DNA of 64,000 bases from Glycomyces buryatensis (GCF_004912275.1 NZ_STGY01000037.1:13855-77854), one strand, 5' to 3'. Positions 1-9,510 are shown, counted from the stretch's first letter. Notes: generated by a model from the sequence alone, not told the origin. Numbers and translations are program-made.

Positions 1-37
1 AGGAGCTACATAAGCCGGGCGCCTTCGAGTTCGCGGC

Positions 38-1444
38 TCACGCGTTCGCCGTGGCTCTCCAAGGCTTCGCCGTCGCCATGGCCGCCGTTCCCAGGACCAG
101 GATCGCGGCGATTGCCAAGGCCGACAGGCGGTAGCCGTCCAGCGGGGTAGAGGCCAGACTCCACATGAGGGCGGCGATGACCGGCCCCAGCGAGGTGCCG
201 ACCGTCCGGGTCGTCGCCATGAACGCCCCCGCCGTCCCGGCCTGCTCCGGCGGAGCGGAGGCCAGCAGGTGGGCGTTCATCGGGGTGTTGAAGATGCCGA
301 ACGCCAAGCCCAGCAGACCGATCCGCACGGCCAGGTCGACCAGGCCCGTGTTCTCCCCGACCAGCAGCAGCGGGACGAGCGCGGCCAGCACCAGCCCCGC
401 GCCGACCATCGAGATCCGGCCCGCCCCGAAACGGTCGGCCAGCACGCCCCCGATCGGCGTCGTCACCGCGACGCCGCCGATGAATGCCAGCAGCGCCAGA
501 CTGATCAGCTCGGGCCGCACCTCGTACACGTCGTTCAGCAGGTAAGGGAAACCGAAGTTGAGCAGCCCCGCCACCGCCGACATCAGCGTCAGGCTCACCA
601 GCGCCGCGGCCATGACGGGGCGGCGCAGCAGTGCCACCGTCGGCGCCGACGTCCGCTGCCGCGTCCACAGCCAGCCCAGCGCGACGCTCGTGGCCAAGGC
701 CCCCAATGAGATCCATGGGTCCGTGTCCAGGTATTCGAAGGACATCAGGAACGCGACGATCGCCCCGCCCGAGGTGGCGATGTCGACGGCGAACTCCCGG
801 CCGAAGCGCGGCAGGCCGGTCCCATTGCTGGGCACCGTCGCCGCCAGGGCGAGTGCCGCCACCGCTGCCAGGCCGAAGAAGACCCACAGCAGGCCGCGCC
901 AGCTCGTGGCGGCGATGATGAGGCCGCCCGCCGCGCCGATCCCCATGGCGCCGATGGTCATCAATAGTGTGATCGCCGAAAGGGCCCGGCCCCGTTGGGC
1001 CTGGGTCGCGGCGGTGACGACGATCTTCCCGGTCATGCCGAACAGGAGCCCGCCGATCAGGCCCTGCGCGGCCCGGGCGGCGATGAGCAGGCCGAAGGTC
1101 GGCGCCAGGGCGGAGGCCGCCGAGAAGATCGCCAGTCCGCCCATGGCGAGGACGGCGACGGCCCGCAGGTCGGCCTTGTCGGCCAGGCGTCCGGCGGCGA
1201 TGGCGACCGCGCCCATCGGCAGGGCGTAGGCGAGCAGGACCCACGCGGTCGCGGCCTCGGTGACGGCGAAGCCGCTGCGGATCGACGGGAGCGCCACGGC
1301 GAGCGTGGACATGCCGCCGGCAACGATGAGCTGGGCGAACCCGAGGGTGAGGATCGCTCCCCATTGGGTCCGTTCGGGTGTTCCGGCCGCTGCGGCCGGT
1401 GCGGTTGATTCAGCGGTGGTGGTCATGCCGGGAACGCTATTCAC
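38..1444 (-). CDS. MFS transporter, drug-efflux (DHA) type
   Basis: Integral membrane proton antiporter of the major facilitator superfamily, probably exporting small lipophilic compounds. The 468-residue product is hydrophobic over most of its length with 12 to 14 predicted helices. It carries the loop motif GRLADK at residues 85-90 (motif A) and a glycine-rich motif C, GAMGIGAAGG, at 165-174, typical of drug/H+ antiporters. The GTG at 1444 opens the frame; an ATG at 1426 (MTTTAES) is an equally good start. It is transcribed away from the FMN reductase gene at 1734, and the shared upstream region holds a perfect 20-bp palindrome at 1592-1611, so the two may be co-regulated. The substrate cannot be read from sequence. 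Confidence 0.87.
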   Translation of the reverse strand: MNSVPGMTTTAESTAPAAAAGTPERTQWGAILTLGFAQLIVAGGMSTLAVALPSIRSGFAVTEAATAWVLLAYALPMGAVAIAAGRLADKADLRAVAVLAMGGLAIFSAASALAPTFGLLIAARAAQGLIGGLLFGMTGKIVVTAATQAQRGRALSAITLLMTIGAMGIGAAGGLIIAATSWRGLLWVFFGLAAVAALALAATVPSNGTGLPRFGREFAVDIATSGGAIVAFLMSFEYLDTDPWISLGALATSVALGWLWTRQRTSAPTVALLRRPVMAAALVSLTLMSAVAGLLNFGFPYLLNDVYEVRPELISLALLAFIGGVAVTTPIGGVLADRFGAGRISMVGAGLVLAALVPLLLVGENTGLVDLAVRIGLLGLAFGIFNTPMNAHLLASAPPEQAGTAGAFMATTRTVGTSLGPVIAALMWSLASTPLDGYRLSALAIAAILVLGTAAMATAKPWRATANA

Positions 1445-1591
1445 GCACCGACCGGCCGGGCATCTGTAGGGCGACTGGCTGTGTGACCGGCCGTGTGGCC
1501 GGTCGGGCGGTCCCTCTGCCGTCCAAGCGGTATGGCCCGGCGTCCGCCCACTCGCGCCCGGCCGCTGAGGGACGGGCCCCGCCTCGAACAG

Positions 1592-1611
1592 TTTCTATCG
1601 CTCGATAGAAA
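1592..1611. promoter_or_regulatory. 20-bp perfect palindrome, probable operator
   Basis: TTTCTATCGCTCGATAGAAA: two 9-bp inverted arms around CT. It lies in the divergent region between the MFS exporter and the FMN reductase, 122 bp before the reductase start. The shape is that of a dimeric TetR/MarR-type operator. The same motif with four changes occurs at 14618-14637 inside the phased array upstream of dedA. No obvious cognate regulator gene is adjacent. Confidence 0.6.
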
Positions 1612-1733
1612 TGCAGGTCAGGGGGTATCAGTCGACGGTATTGGTCAAGGCTCAGTCGACTGACAGATGCCGCTCCAGTCACCTCGTCCGTAGCTTCGTC
1701 CTCATCACCAGCTACGAGAGGAACCGAAACATC

Positions 1734-2336
1734 ATGGGCGACAAACTGAACCTGGGCGTCATCATCGGCACCACCCGCGAGGGCCGCTGGAGCCCGGTAC
1801 CCGCCAAGTGGATCGCCGACCTGGCCGCGCAGCACGGCGGCTTCGAGGTCGACCTGATCGACCTGCTCGACGCCGAACTGCCGCAGCACCTGGCCGAACG
1901 CGACATGTGGTCGACCGAGGAGGACCCGAGCGAAAGCGTCACCAAGCTCTCCGAGCGCCTCCACCGCGCCGACGCGTTCATCGTCGTCACCGGCGAGTAC
2001 AACCTGTCGATTCCGGCCTCCCTCAAGCACGCCATCGACTACTACATGAACGAGTGGGCAGCCAAGCCCGTCAGCATGATCACTTACGGCGGCAAGGTCT
2101 CCGGCGGCCAGAACGCCGCCCAGCACCTGCGCCAGGTCTTCCCCGAGCTGCGCACCATGACCATCCGGAACTCGATTGCCTTCCCGCGCTTCTTCCAGAA
2201 GTTCGACGCACAGGGCAACTTCACCGGATTCGACGAGGTCGAGCCGGAGGCCAAGAAACTGCTCGACGAGCTCCAGTGGTGGGCGAAGGCCCTCGCCGAC
2301 GCCCGCGCCACCACCGCGCTGCCCAAGCCGTACTAG
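1734..2336 (+). CDS. NAD(P)H-dependent FMN reductase family protein
   Basis: Flavodoxin-like cytoplasmic oxidoreductase of about 200 residues that would use NAD(P)H to reduce bound FMN and then quinones, azo compounds or metals. Near the N terminus GTTREGR (residues 12-18) forms the phosphate loop that holds FMN. The middle segment EYNLSIPASLKHAIDY is the family signature. The start ATG at 1734 is preceded by AGAGGAACC; the frame is open further upstream but that part does not look coding. A strong hairpin follows at 2354-2388. It is divergent from the MFS exporter with an operator-like palindrome between, suggesting a shared response to a toxic or redox-active compound (inference). Confidence 0.85.
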   Translation: MGDKLNLGVIIGTTREGRWSPVPAKWIADLAAQHGGFEVDLIDLLDAELPQHLAERDMWSTEEDPSESVTKLSERLHRADAFIVVTGEYNLSIPASLKHAIDYYMNEWAAKPVSMITYGGKVSGGQNAAQHLRQVFPELRTMTIRNSIAFPRFFQKFDAQGNFTGFDEVEPEAKKLLDELQWWAKALADARATTALPKPY

Positions 2337-2353
2337 AGGTGACCGCACCCGTC

Positions 2354-2388
2354 GAGCGCAAGGAGACAGCGATGGTCTCCTTGCGCTC
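2354..2388 (+). terminator. Hairpin terminator after the FMN reductase
   Basis: Perfect 14-bp inverted repeat GAGCGCAAGGAGAC / GTCTCCTTGCGCTC with a 7-nt loop, 17 bp past the stop codon. There is no T tract, as is usual for terminators in GC-rich actinomycetes. Confidence 0.65.
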
Positions 2389-2444
2389 CAGGGCATCACC
2401 TCGCTTCAGCTGGGCTTCAGGTGAGCGGCGTTAGGGTTGGAGGC

Positions 2445-5189
2445 GTGTTGTACGGACGCGAAACCGAGACCGCCGCCCTCCGATCCCTGCTGGAAGCCGC
2501 CCGCGCCTCCACCGGCCGGGCCCTGGTCGTGCGAGGCGAAGCCGGCATCGGCAAGTCGGCACTCTTGACGGCCACGGCCGAGACCGCCGACGCCGATTCT
2601 GGCCAGCACTGGACCGTGCTGCGCTGCACCGGGGTCGAATCCGAGCACACCTGGTCCTTCGCCGGTCTTCAGGCGCTACTGCTGCCGCTCACCGGCCACC
2701 TGGAATCGATCCCCGAACACCACGCCTGCCTCCTGAGCCGCGTCCTGGGCCTGGCGGCGGCCCCCGACAAGCCGGCCCCGCCGGAGAACTTCCGCTTCAT
2801 CGTCGGCATGGCCGCCCTCAGCCTGCTCTCCCAGGCCGCCGCCGAACGGCCCGTCCTGTGCGTCGTCGACGACGCCCACTGGCTCGACCCCGATTCCGCC
2901 GATGTCCTGCTGTTCGCCGCGAAACGCCTCGGGGCCGAACCGATCGCCATGGTCTTCGGTGTCCGCGAGGGGTATGCGCCCGACTTCCCCACCCCCGGCC
3001 TGGAGGACCTCGTCGTCGGTCCCCTGGACGAGGAAGCCGCCACTCGGCTGCTCGCCGAGCGCGCCAGCGCCTTGACCTACGCCTCCCGGGGCCGGATCCT
3101 CCAAGCCGCCGAGGGCAATCCGCTCGCGCTGCTCGAGCTCCCGTCGGTCGAGGCCGAGACCCGCCTGGCCGCCGACTGGACCGGCCAGCGTCGCTCGACC
3201 ACCACCCGCCTCAAGCAGGTCTTCGGCGACCGCATCGACCGGCTCCCCCAAAACACCCGCAACCTGCTGCTGCTCATCGCCGCCGACGAGACCGCCGACA
3301 CCGCCCTCATCCTCAAGGCCGCCGCCGGGCTCGGGGCCGACCTGTCCGACCTCGCTCCCGCCGAGACAGACGACCTGGTCCGCTACCGGGGCGGGGCCTT
3401 CGAGTTCGGCCACCCGCTCATCCGCACCGCCTCCTACCAGGGCGCGCCGAGCTTCCGCCGCGTCGAAGCTCACCAGGCCTTCGCCGCCGCACTCGACCCC
3501 GAGGACCACCGGCGGCCCTTCCACCTCGCCGCCGCCACGACCGGCCCCGATGAATCGGTCGTCGCCGCACTCGAAACAGCCGGGACCTGCCTGGCCGACT
3601 GCGGCGGTCACTCGGTCGAGTACGCCGTCTTCGAACGAGCCGCCTCCTTCACTCCGGACGGGCCCGACAAAGGCCGCCGACTCCTGCTCGCCGCCCAGGC
3701 CGCGCTCTCGGCCGGGAACGCCCCCAAGGCCCACGACCTGGCCGGACAGGTCGCCCGCTATTCCGATGACCGGTTGACCTTGGCATACGCGACCATCGTG
3801 TCCGCCTCAGTCGCCTCCTGGGGTGGGGACATGCGCGCGGCCTACCGACTCTGGCTCGACGCCGCCGACCACTTCACCGCCGCCAAGCCTGAGGCCGCCG
3901 GGTACCCGCTGTTCCGCGCCGTCGAACTGTCCTGGCACTCAGGCGATTTCGCGCGCGCCGAGACCGCCGCCGAACACGCCGAACGGCTCGGCATCGAGCA
4001 CGCCTCCTGGGTTCGCGATCTGGCCGCCGCCACCGCCGGGCTCAACCGGTCGTGCGCCGTCACGCCGGCCGACGCGATCGCGGCCCTGCGGCGGCTCATC
4101 GACATCCACCAGGGGTTCGGCGATGGCGTCTCGCTGCACGACCGGACGATGGTCGCCTGGTGGCGGGTCCTGATCGGCGACATCGCCGGCGCCGAGCGGG
4201 ACCTGATCGAGATCGTGCGCACCATCCGATCGGTCGGTGCGGTCGAGTCGCTGCCGCGCGCCCTGACCATCAACGGCACCGCTGAATTCCATAAGGGGCG
4301 ATGGGCGGACGCGGAGGCGCTGGCCGAGAACGCCCTGGACGTCTCGGTCGAGGTCGGACAGAGGATCGGGCTGGTGAAGACCCGCGTGCACGTGCTCGCG
4401 CCGATCGCGGCGCTGCGCGGCGATGAGGTCGGCACCCGTGAGCTGATCGACCAGGCCGTCGCCGCCGCCCCCGCCGATACCAATGTCGCGATCGGGGCCC
4501 CGCTGGCGCTGCTCGACCTCACCTTGGGCCGCAATGAGGAAGCACTCGACCGGTACCTGACCGTGCTCGACTCCGAAGCGCCCGGCGACGCCCTCATCGC
4601 GGTGCCCGACGCCGTCGAGGCCGCCGTACGGACCGAGTCGACCGGGCGCGTCGCGGACATCTTCGACTGGTTCGCGACCTGGGCCGAGGCGACGGAGCTG
4701 CCGCACTGGCGAGCCCTGGTCGAGCGGTGCCGGGGCCTGCTCGCCGCCGACGCCGAGGCCGGGGCCCACTACGAGCGTGCGGCCGACCTGCACCGCGAAT
4801 CCGGCGACTTCCCGTTCGAGACCGCGCGCACGGACCTCATCCTGGGCGAATGGCTTCGGCGCGCCAGGAGGGTCAACGAGGCCAAGTCCCGTTTGCGCTC
4901 GGCCGCATCGACCTTCGAGCGGTTGGGCGCCGCGCCGTGGGCAGAGCGGGTCAAACGGGAGCTTCGCGCCGCCGGAGACGCGGGGCCGGTCGAGGCCGCC
5001 CCGGCCCTGGCCGAGAAGCTCACTCCCCAAGAGCTGCAAGTTGTCCGGCTCGCCGCCGCGGGGTTGAGCAACCGCGAGATCGGCGAGCAGCTCTACCTCA
5101 GCCCCCGCACCGCCGGATACCACCTGTACAAGGCCTACCCGAAACTCGGCGTCGCCGCTCGGGGAGAACTGGTCAAGCTCGGACTCTGA
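2445..5189 (+). CDS. Large LuxR-family transcriptional regulator with AAA-type ATPase domain
   Basis: STAND/LAL-type regulator, about 914 residues. The N terminus reads MLYGRE, typical of the family, if translation begins at GTG 2445; TTG 2448 is an alternative and the frame is open back to GTG 2421. Walker A is GEAGIGKS (residues 31-38) and Walker B is DDAHWLD (142-148). A long helical TPR-like midsection follows. The C-terminal 60 residues hold a LuxR helix-turn-helix, with LTPQELQVVRLAAAGLSNRE near its start. Such proteins bind ATP and an unknown inducer, then activate nearby promoters; targets are often adjacent, so the flanking FMN reductase or amidohydrolase are candidates (inference). 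Confidence 0.9.
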   Translation: MLYGRETETAALRSLLEAARASTGRALVVRGEAGIGKSALLTATAETADADSGQHWTVLRCTGVESEHTWSFAGLQALLLPLTGHLESIPEHHACLLSRVLGLAAAPDKPAPPENFRFIVGMAALSLLSQAAAERPVLCVVDDAHWLDPDSADVLLFAAKRLGAEPIAMVFGVREGYAPDFPTPGLEDLVVGPLDEEAATRLLAERASALTYASRGRILQAAEGNPLALLELPSVEAETRLAADWTGQRRSTTTRLKQVFGDRIDRLPQNTRNLLLLIAADETADTALILKAAAGLGADLSDLAPAETDDLVRYRGGAFEFGHPLIRTASYQGAPSFRRVEAHQAFAAALDPEDHRRPFHLAAATTGPDESVVAALETAGTCLADCGGHSVEYAVFERAASFTPDGPDKGRRLLLAAQAALSAGNAPKAHDLAGQVARYSDDRLTLAYATIVSASVASWGGDMRAAYRLWLDAADHFTAAKPEAAGYPLFRAVELSWHSGDFARAETAAEHAERLGIEHASWVRDLAAATAGLNRSCAVTPADAIAALRRLIDIHQGFGDGVSLHDRTMVAWWRVLIGDIAGAERDLIEIVRTIRSVGAVESLPRALTINGTAEFHKGRWADAEALAENALDVSVEVGQRIGLVKTRVHVLAPIAALRGDEVGTRELIDQAVAAAPADTNVAIGAPLALLDLTLGRNEEALDRYLTVLDSEAPGDALIAVPDAVEAAVRTESTGRVADIFDWFATWAEATELPHWRALVERCRGLLAADAEAGAHYERAADLHRESGDFPFETARTDLILGEWLRRARRVNEAKSRLRSAASTFERLGAAPWAERVKRELRAAGDAGPVEAAPALAEKLTPQELQVVRLAAAGLSNREIGEQLYLSPRTAGYHLYKAYPKLGVAARGELVKLGL

Positions 5190-5295
5190 CCGACCGCGCC
5201 CGGTCCCGGAAATCGATGTGCGCCAGGGCCTTTGCGCCGGTCGCGGTACGGGGCGAGCGGCCGATACCGGGCGCCGGGTCAGCCCTTGAAGTTAG

Positions 5296-5305
5296 TGGTA
5301 TACCA
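5296..5305. promoter_or_regulatory. TGGTATACCA palindrome, GntR-like operator
   Basis: A perfect 10-bp palindrome in a locally AT-rich stretch 61 bp upstream of the amidohydrolase start. The core TGGTATACCA resembles operators of FadR/GntR-subfamily repressors. No GntR gene is in the window, so the assignment rests on the motif alone. Confidence 0.4.
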
Positions 5306-5365
5306 AATTACACTCGCCTGTGACCCACCGGTTCTTCATCGGTTCCGCAGTGAGAGGGAGTGGCC

Positions 5366-6433
5366 GTGTTCCAGTCTGAGAGTTTCCGCGCGCGTTCGAT
5401 GGAGCTGCCGAACGAGCCGCTGACCGGGGCGATCGACACCCACGTCCACGCCGGCCCGGTGCTCGGCTCCAACTCCGGCCACGCCGACCCGATCGAGATC
5501 GCGCTGGAGGCCCGCGCGATGGGCATGCGCGGCGTCGTCTACTACGACGTGTTCGGCGGCTCCTCCGGCATTTCGTGGCTGGTCAATCGCCACGTCCCCG
5601 GCATCGAGACCTTCGGCGCCTACCTCATGAACTCCGGTCACGGCGGTCTCAACCCCCGGGCCGTCCGGACCGCCCTGAACATCGAGGGCGGGTGCCGCAT
5701 GATCAGCTTCGGCTCGCACTGCACTTATTTCCAGGCCTCCCACGAGTCGACCATGATCGACGGCAAGGCCGTCCCGCTTCACCAGGCCTACCCCAAGTTC
5801 GCCGAGCAGGAACTCTCGCGCGCCGTCCGGATCCCGCTCTCAGGCCCCGTCCCCGACGACATCGCCGAGATCATGGAGATGATCGCCGAGCGGCCCGAGG
5901 TCTACCTCAATACCGGGCACGTCTCCCACGACGAGGTCTTCCGGGTGGTCGAACTCGCCGAGCGCTTCGGCGTCGCGAAGGTCCTGGTCTCCCACCCCGC
6001 CCGCGGACAGCTCAGCGTGGCCGAGCAGAAGCAGCTGGCGGCGAAAGGCGTCTTCATGGAGGGCTGCCTGGTCGACATCTTCGCCACCGGCGCGCCCCTG
6101 ACGCATTACTACGCGGAGGCGGAGTACATCGACCGCGGCTGGGCCGAGCAGCCGCACACCGTCGCGCCGGTCTCCGACTACATGAACACGCTGCGCGAGA
6201 TCGGCACCGAGAACGTCGTCCTGGGCACCGACTACGGCGTGCGCGCGCTTCCCTCTGCGGTGCAGGGCATGCGCACCTGGGCGACCCTGTTGCTGGACTT
6301 CGAGTTCAGCATCGAGCAGATCCGCCAGATGATCGCCCACAACCCCGCCCGGCTCCTGGGACTCCCGGAACTGGACGACGCCGCGCTTGTCCCGAAGGCC
6401 TCCCGCAAACCGCTCTACCCCGAGACCGACTGA
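5366..6433 (+). CDS. Amidohydrolase-superfamily protein (DUF6282-like)
   Basis: Metal-dependent TIM-barrel hydrolase, about 355 residues. DTHVHAG near residue 24 supplies the HxH metal ligands, later histidines occur in NTGHVSHDEV and LVSHPARG, and LGTDYG near the C terminus supplies the terminal aspartate. Similar proteins are annotated as cytosolic amidohydrolases of unknown substrate. GTG 5366 has GAGAGGGA at proper spacing; the earlier GTG 5360 would overlap that ribosome site. A GntR-like palindrome lies upstream, which would fit a catabolic gene switched on by its substrate (inference). It ends 13 bp from the convergent VOC gene. Confidence 0.75.
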   Translation: MFQSESFRARSMELPNEPLTGAIDTHVHAGPVLGSNSGHADPIEIALEARAMGMRGVVYYDVFGGSSGISWLVNRHVPGIETFGAYLMNSGHGGLNPRAVRTALNIEGGCRMISFGSHCTYFQASHESTMIDGKAVPLHQAYPKFAEQELSRAVRIPLSGPVPDDIAEIMEMIAERPEVYLNTGHVSHDEVFRVVELAERFGVAKVLVSHPARGQLSVAEQKQLAAKGVFMEGCLVDIFATGAPLTHYYAEAEYIDRGWAEQPHTVAPVSDYMNTLREIGTENVVLGTDYGVRALPSAVQGMRTWATLLLDFEFSIEQIRQMIAHNPARLLGLPELDDAALVPKASRKPLYPETD

Positions 6434-6446
6434 GCCGCAACGGGAC

Positions 6447-6818
6447 CTAGGAGCCCTTGACCCAGCAGAGGCAGAAGGGATGGCCCGCCGGATCCGCGTA
6501 GACCTGGAAGTCATCGGACCCCTCGCCCCCGGCGGCCTCCTTGAGCACCTTGGCGCCCAACGACATGACCTTCTCGTGAGCGGAGTCGAAGTCGTCCACC
6601 CACAGGTCGAGGTGGACCTGCTGGGGCGTCCCGTCGGGCCACTCGGGCGGGCGGTGATCGGGCGCGAGCTGCACCCCGATGCGCGGCCGGCCGTTCACCA
6701 ACACCATGTGCCAGTCGTCCTCGATGTCGACGGTGCCGTCGAGTACCCCGGCCCAGAAAAGGCTCTCGGCGCCCAGGTCAACGGCGTCGAAGACGACAAC
6801 CTGATGATTGATCCTCAT
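6447..6818 (-). CDS. VOC family (glyoxalase-fold) protein
   Basis: Small vicinal-oxygen-chelate protein, about 123 residues from ATG 6818 (MRINHQVV). Two beta-alpha-beta-beta-beta halves are recognisable: one ends around DDWHMVLVNGRPRIGVQLAP, the other has VHLDLWVDDFDSAHEKVMSLGAKVL and finishes DPAGHPFCLCWV, the usual VOC ending. The His/Glu metal ligands are only partly kept, so it may bind rather than chemically change its ligand. The frame stays open upstream to 6887, but those 23 residues do not match the family. Substrate unknown. Confidence 0.8.
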   Translation of the reverse strand: MRINHQVVVFDAVDLGAESLFWAGVLDGTVDIEDDWHMVLVNGRPRIGVQLAPDHRPPEWPDGTPQQVHLDLWVDDFDSAHEKVMSLGAKVLKEAAGGEGSDDFQVYADPAGHPFCLCWVKGS

Positions 6819-6901
6819 TACGCCATCGTGGCACAGGTCAGTCCACGCCTCCCCGAAACGCCATGCCGCCGACCACTGCGTCTTCATCGGACTGGTGAAG
6901 A

Positions 6902-7444
6902 ATGTTCAATATGACGAGCGAATCATCATCCGACGCGGTGAACGAGCCCACGGCGAACGACCGAACAGCGAGAGCGCACCTGCTGAAGGAGGACGCGGAG
7001 TACGACCACGGGCTGAGCGACCGCGAGTTGATCAAGCAGGAGAACCTGATCTACACCGGGCTGATCGGCTTCGGCATCCTCATGGTGCAGCCCTTCCTGA
7101 CCGAGACCGATATCGGCACCGCCGGCATGGTCTGCATCGTCTCCTTCGCGATCGGCATCCCGCTGCTCACCGGGCTGGTGGTCCTGAACTGGCATGAGTC
7201 CTTCCGCAGCAGCACCTCCAAGGCGCGAATCGTGCTCGGCGTCAAGAGCATCGGACAGGGCGCCTCGATCGTCGGGGCGGTGGCGGCCTTCTGGAACATG
7301 TCGTGGATCGCCGGAGTCGCCTTCCTCAGCGCGGCGGTGCTCGCCCTGTTCGCGCACTCGGCCGGCTACTTCCACGTGGAGAAGCAGACCGGGAACGCCC
7401 CCGAGTCCTGGTCGGGGTCAGCATCCCCGGACAGCTCCGACTAG
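6902..7444 (+). CDS. Four-helix membrane protein of unknown function
   Basis: 180 residues (or 177 from ATG 6911). A charged N-terminal 45 residues (AHLLKEDAEYDHGLSDRE) precedes four hydrophobic segments: LIYTGLIGFGILMVQPFL, GTAGMVCIVSFAIGIPLL, SIGQGASIVGAVAAFWNM and IAGVAFLSAAVLALFAHSAG. The C-terminal tail is short, polar and Ser/Asp-rich. No family recognised. It starts 83 bp from the divergent VOC gene and converges on the next VOC gene. Confidence 0.7.
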   Translation: MFNMTSESSSDAVNEPTANDRTARAHLLKEDAEYDHGLSDRELIKQENLIYTGLIGFGILMVQPFLTETDIGTAGMVCIVSFAIGIPLLTGLVVLNWHESFRSSTSKARIVLGVKSIGQGASIVGAVAAFWNMSWIAGVAFLSAAVLALFAHSAGYFHVEKQTGNAPESWSGSASPDSSD

Positions 7445-7469
7445 CGCCCCCGGACCCGGTCGATCCGCC

Positions 7470-8003
7470 TCAGCCGTCCAGCCACTGCCGCACGGCCGCA
7501 ACGTGACCCAGCTCGGACTCGACCCGCGCCCGCTCGGACGCAGTCAACTCGATCGCGCCGAGCTCGGCCGACCGCGACGCCGCCTCATCGGGCTCGGCCG
7601 GTTCGTCGCGCTGGATGAAGATGAGCGAGTTGCCGGAAGGATCGACGAGGGTGAAGCGGCTGGCCCCGGGCCGGTAGCGGGTGATGCGCGGCCGCCCTTT
7701 CGCCAGGATCTTCCCGTAGGCCTCGCGCATGGCCCGGACGAAAGCCGCGTGGTACGGCGCGACCGCGTCGACCATGATCAGGCAGCCGCCCGCGTCCTCC
7801 CGGTCGGGGTCGATGCCCCGGGGCGGCTTGCCGAAATGCAGCCCGAAGCCGCTCCATTCCACCGCCAGGTAGAGGTACGGCCTGGTCTGCTCGTAGGTGA
7901 CCTCGAACTCCAGGGCCCGGTAGAAGTGCAGCGTCTCCTCCACGGAGATGCACGGCAGCAGTGGCACAGTGGACTCGTTCGCTCGGATCGCCGGTTCGGA
8001 CAT
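7470..8003 (-). CDS. VOC family protein, bleomycin-resistance-like
   Basis: 177 residues. The N-terminal VPLLPCISVEETLHFYRAL and the later RYRPGASRFTLVDPSGNSLIF mark a glyoxalase/bleomycin-resistance fold. A C-terminal helical extension of about 40 residues (SERARVESELGHVAAVRQWL) is not part of the fold and resembles a short TPR-like or regulatory tail. The gene stands alone 94 bp downstream of radA on the same strand. Ligand sequestration is possible but unproven. Confidence 0.78.
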   Translation of the reverse strand: MSEPAIRANESTVPLLPCISVEETLHFYRALEFEVTYEQTRPYLYLAVEWSGFGLHFGKPPRGIDPDREDAGGCLIMVDAVAPYHAAFVRAMREAYGKILAKGRPRITRYRPGASRFTLVDPSGNSLIFIQRDEPAEPDEAASRSAELGAIELTASERARVESELGHVAAVRQWLDG

Positions 8004-8097
8004 GGGCTTCCGTCTCTCGCTGGTGGCGCGCTCGGTGCAACTGACAAGGATGCCCCGTTCAGATGGAATCGGCCCATGGAAAATCCGAGAACTTGAA

Positions 8098-9510
8098 TCA
8101 GCCGCGCCGGGCCCAGGCCCTCGCCGCCGCCTGTTTCGCGTCGTTGATCGTCTCCACCTCGATGACTTCGATGCCCTTGTGCCGCTCCGAAGCCGAGCCC
8201 TTCGGGATGATCGCCGTCTTGAAGCCCAGACGGGCCGCCTCGGTCAGGCGGCGGTCGGCGTTCACCGTGCGGCGCACCTGCCCGGTCAGGCTCACCTCGC
8301 CTATCGCCACCAGGTCCGCGCTCACCGCGATCTCCTGTTCCGCGCTGACCAGGGCGAGCGCCAGGGCCAGGTCGGAGGCGGGTTCTCGGACCTTGATGCC
8401 TCCGATCGTCGTCGCGTAGACCTCCCGGTCGAGCAGGCGCATGCCGCCGCGTCGCGTCAGGACCGCCAGCACCATATTGAGCCGGGCCTGGTCCAGCCCC
8501 GACACCGTGTGCCGCGGGACCGCCCCGTCCTTCACCGACTTTCCAAGCAGCGCCTGGATTTCCACCGGCACCGCCCGGCGGCCCTCCATCGTCACCGTCA
8601 CGCAGGTGCCCGGGGTCGGCTCGCTCGGGGCATCGTCCAGGAACAGGCCGGACGGGTCGGCGAGCGAGACGATGCCGTCCTCGGTCATCTCGAAGCAGCC
8701 CACCTCATCCGCGGGCCCGAAGCGGTTCTTCACCCCGCGCAACAGCCGCAGCATCGAGTGCCGGTCGCCCTCGAAGTGCACCACCGTGTCGACCAGGTGC
8801 TCCAGCGCGCGCGGCCCGGCGATGCCGCCGTCCTTCGTCACGTGGCCGACCAGGATCACGGCCATATTGCGGCTCTTGGCCTCCGCGGTGATCGCGGTGG
8901 CGACCGACTTGACCTGCGTGACCCCGCCGGGGACTCCTTCGGCGTCGGCGGCGATGACCGTCTGCACCGAGTCCAGGATCAGGAGGGACGGCTTGACGTC
9001 CTCGACGTGGCCGAGCACGGCCGACAGCTCCGTCTCGGCGGCCAGGTACAGCTCCTCGGAGAGGCATCCGGTCCGGTCGGCGCGCCGCCGCACCTGCGCG
9101 GCCGATTCCTCACCGGTCGCCACGAGCGCCTTGCCGTAGCCCGCCTCCCCGAAGCGATGCGCCACTTCGAGCAGCAGTGTCGACTTCCCGACGCCGGGCT
9201 CGCCCGAGATGAGCGTCACGCCGCCGGGCACGATGCCGCCGCCCATGACCCGGTCGAATTCGCCGATCCCGGTGGGCAGGCTCGCGGCCTGCGCCGCCGA
9301 GACCGTCCCGATCTTCATTGCCGGAGTGGCCGGACGGCGCACCGTCACGCCGCCGCCCTTGAATCCGGAACCGGAGGTGACCTGGCGCGGTGGGGCCGCG
9401 GACTCCTCCATCGATCCCCATTCGTCGCACTCGGGGCACTGCCCGACCCACTTGGGTACGCGGGCACCGCAGGCGGCGCAGGCATAGGAGATCCGCTGGC
9501 TTTTCGGCAT
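8098..9510 (-). CDS. radA: DNA repair protein RadA
   Basis: RecA-like branch-migration ATPase (about 470 residues) that helps process recombination intermediates. In order: a CxxC...CxxC zinc finger (C11, C14, C25, C28); Walker A GEPGVGKS at 103-110; the RadA-specific KNRFG motif at 261-265; and a Lon-like C-terminal domain. ATG 9510 (MPKSQRI) gives the standard N terminus; the frame is open 11 codons further upstream without family similarity. All hallmark motifs are intact, so the enzyme should be functional. It is divergent from the HAD-IB phosphatase 80 bp away. Confidence 0.97.
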   Translation of the reverse strand: MPKSQRISYACAACGARVPKWVGQCPECDEWGSMEESAAPPRQVTSGSGFKGGGVTVRRPATPAMKIGTVSAAQAASLPTGIGEFDRVMGGGIVPGGVTLISGEPGVGKSTLLLEVAHRFGEAGYGKALVATGEESAAQVRRRADRTGCLSEELYLAAETELSAVLGHVEDVKPSLLILDSVQTVIAADAEGVPGGVTQVKSVATAITAEAKSRNMAVILVGHVTKDGGIAGPRALEHLVDTVVHFEGDRHSMLRLLRGVKNRFGPADEVGCFEMTEDGIVSLADPSGLFLDDAPSEPTPGTCVTVTMEGRRAVPVEIQALLGKSVKDGAVPRHTVSGLDQARLNMVLAVLTRRGGMRLLDREVYATTIGGIKVREPASDLALALALVSAEQEIAVSADLVAIGEVSLTGQVRRTVNADRRLTEAARLGFKTAIIPKGSASERHKGIEVIEVETINDAKQAAARAWARRG

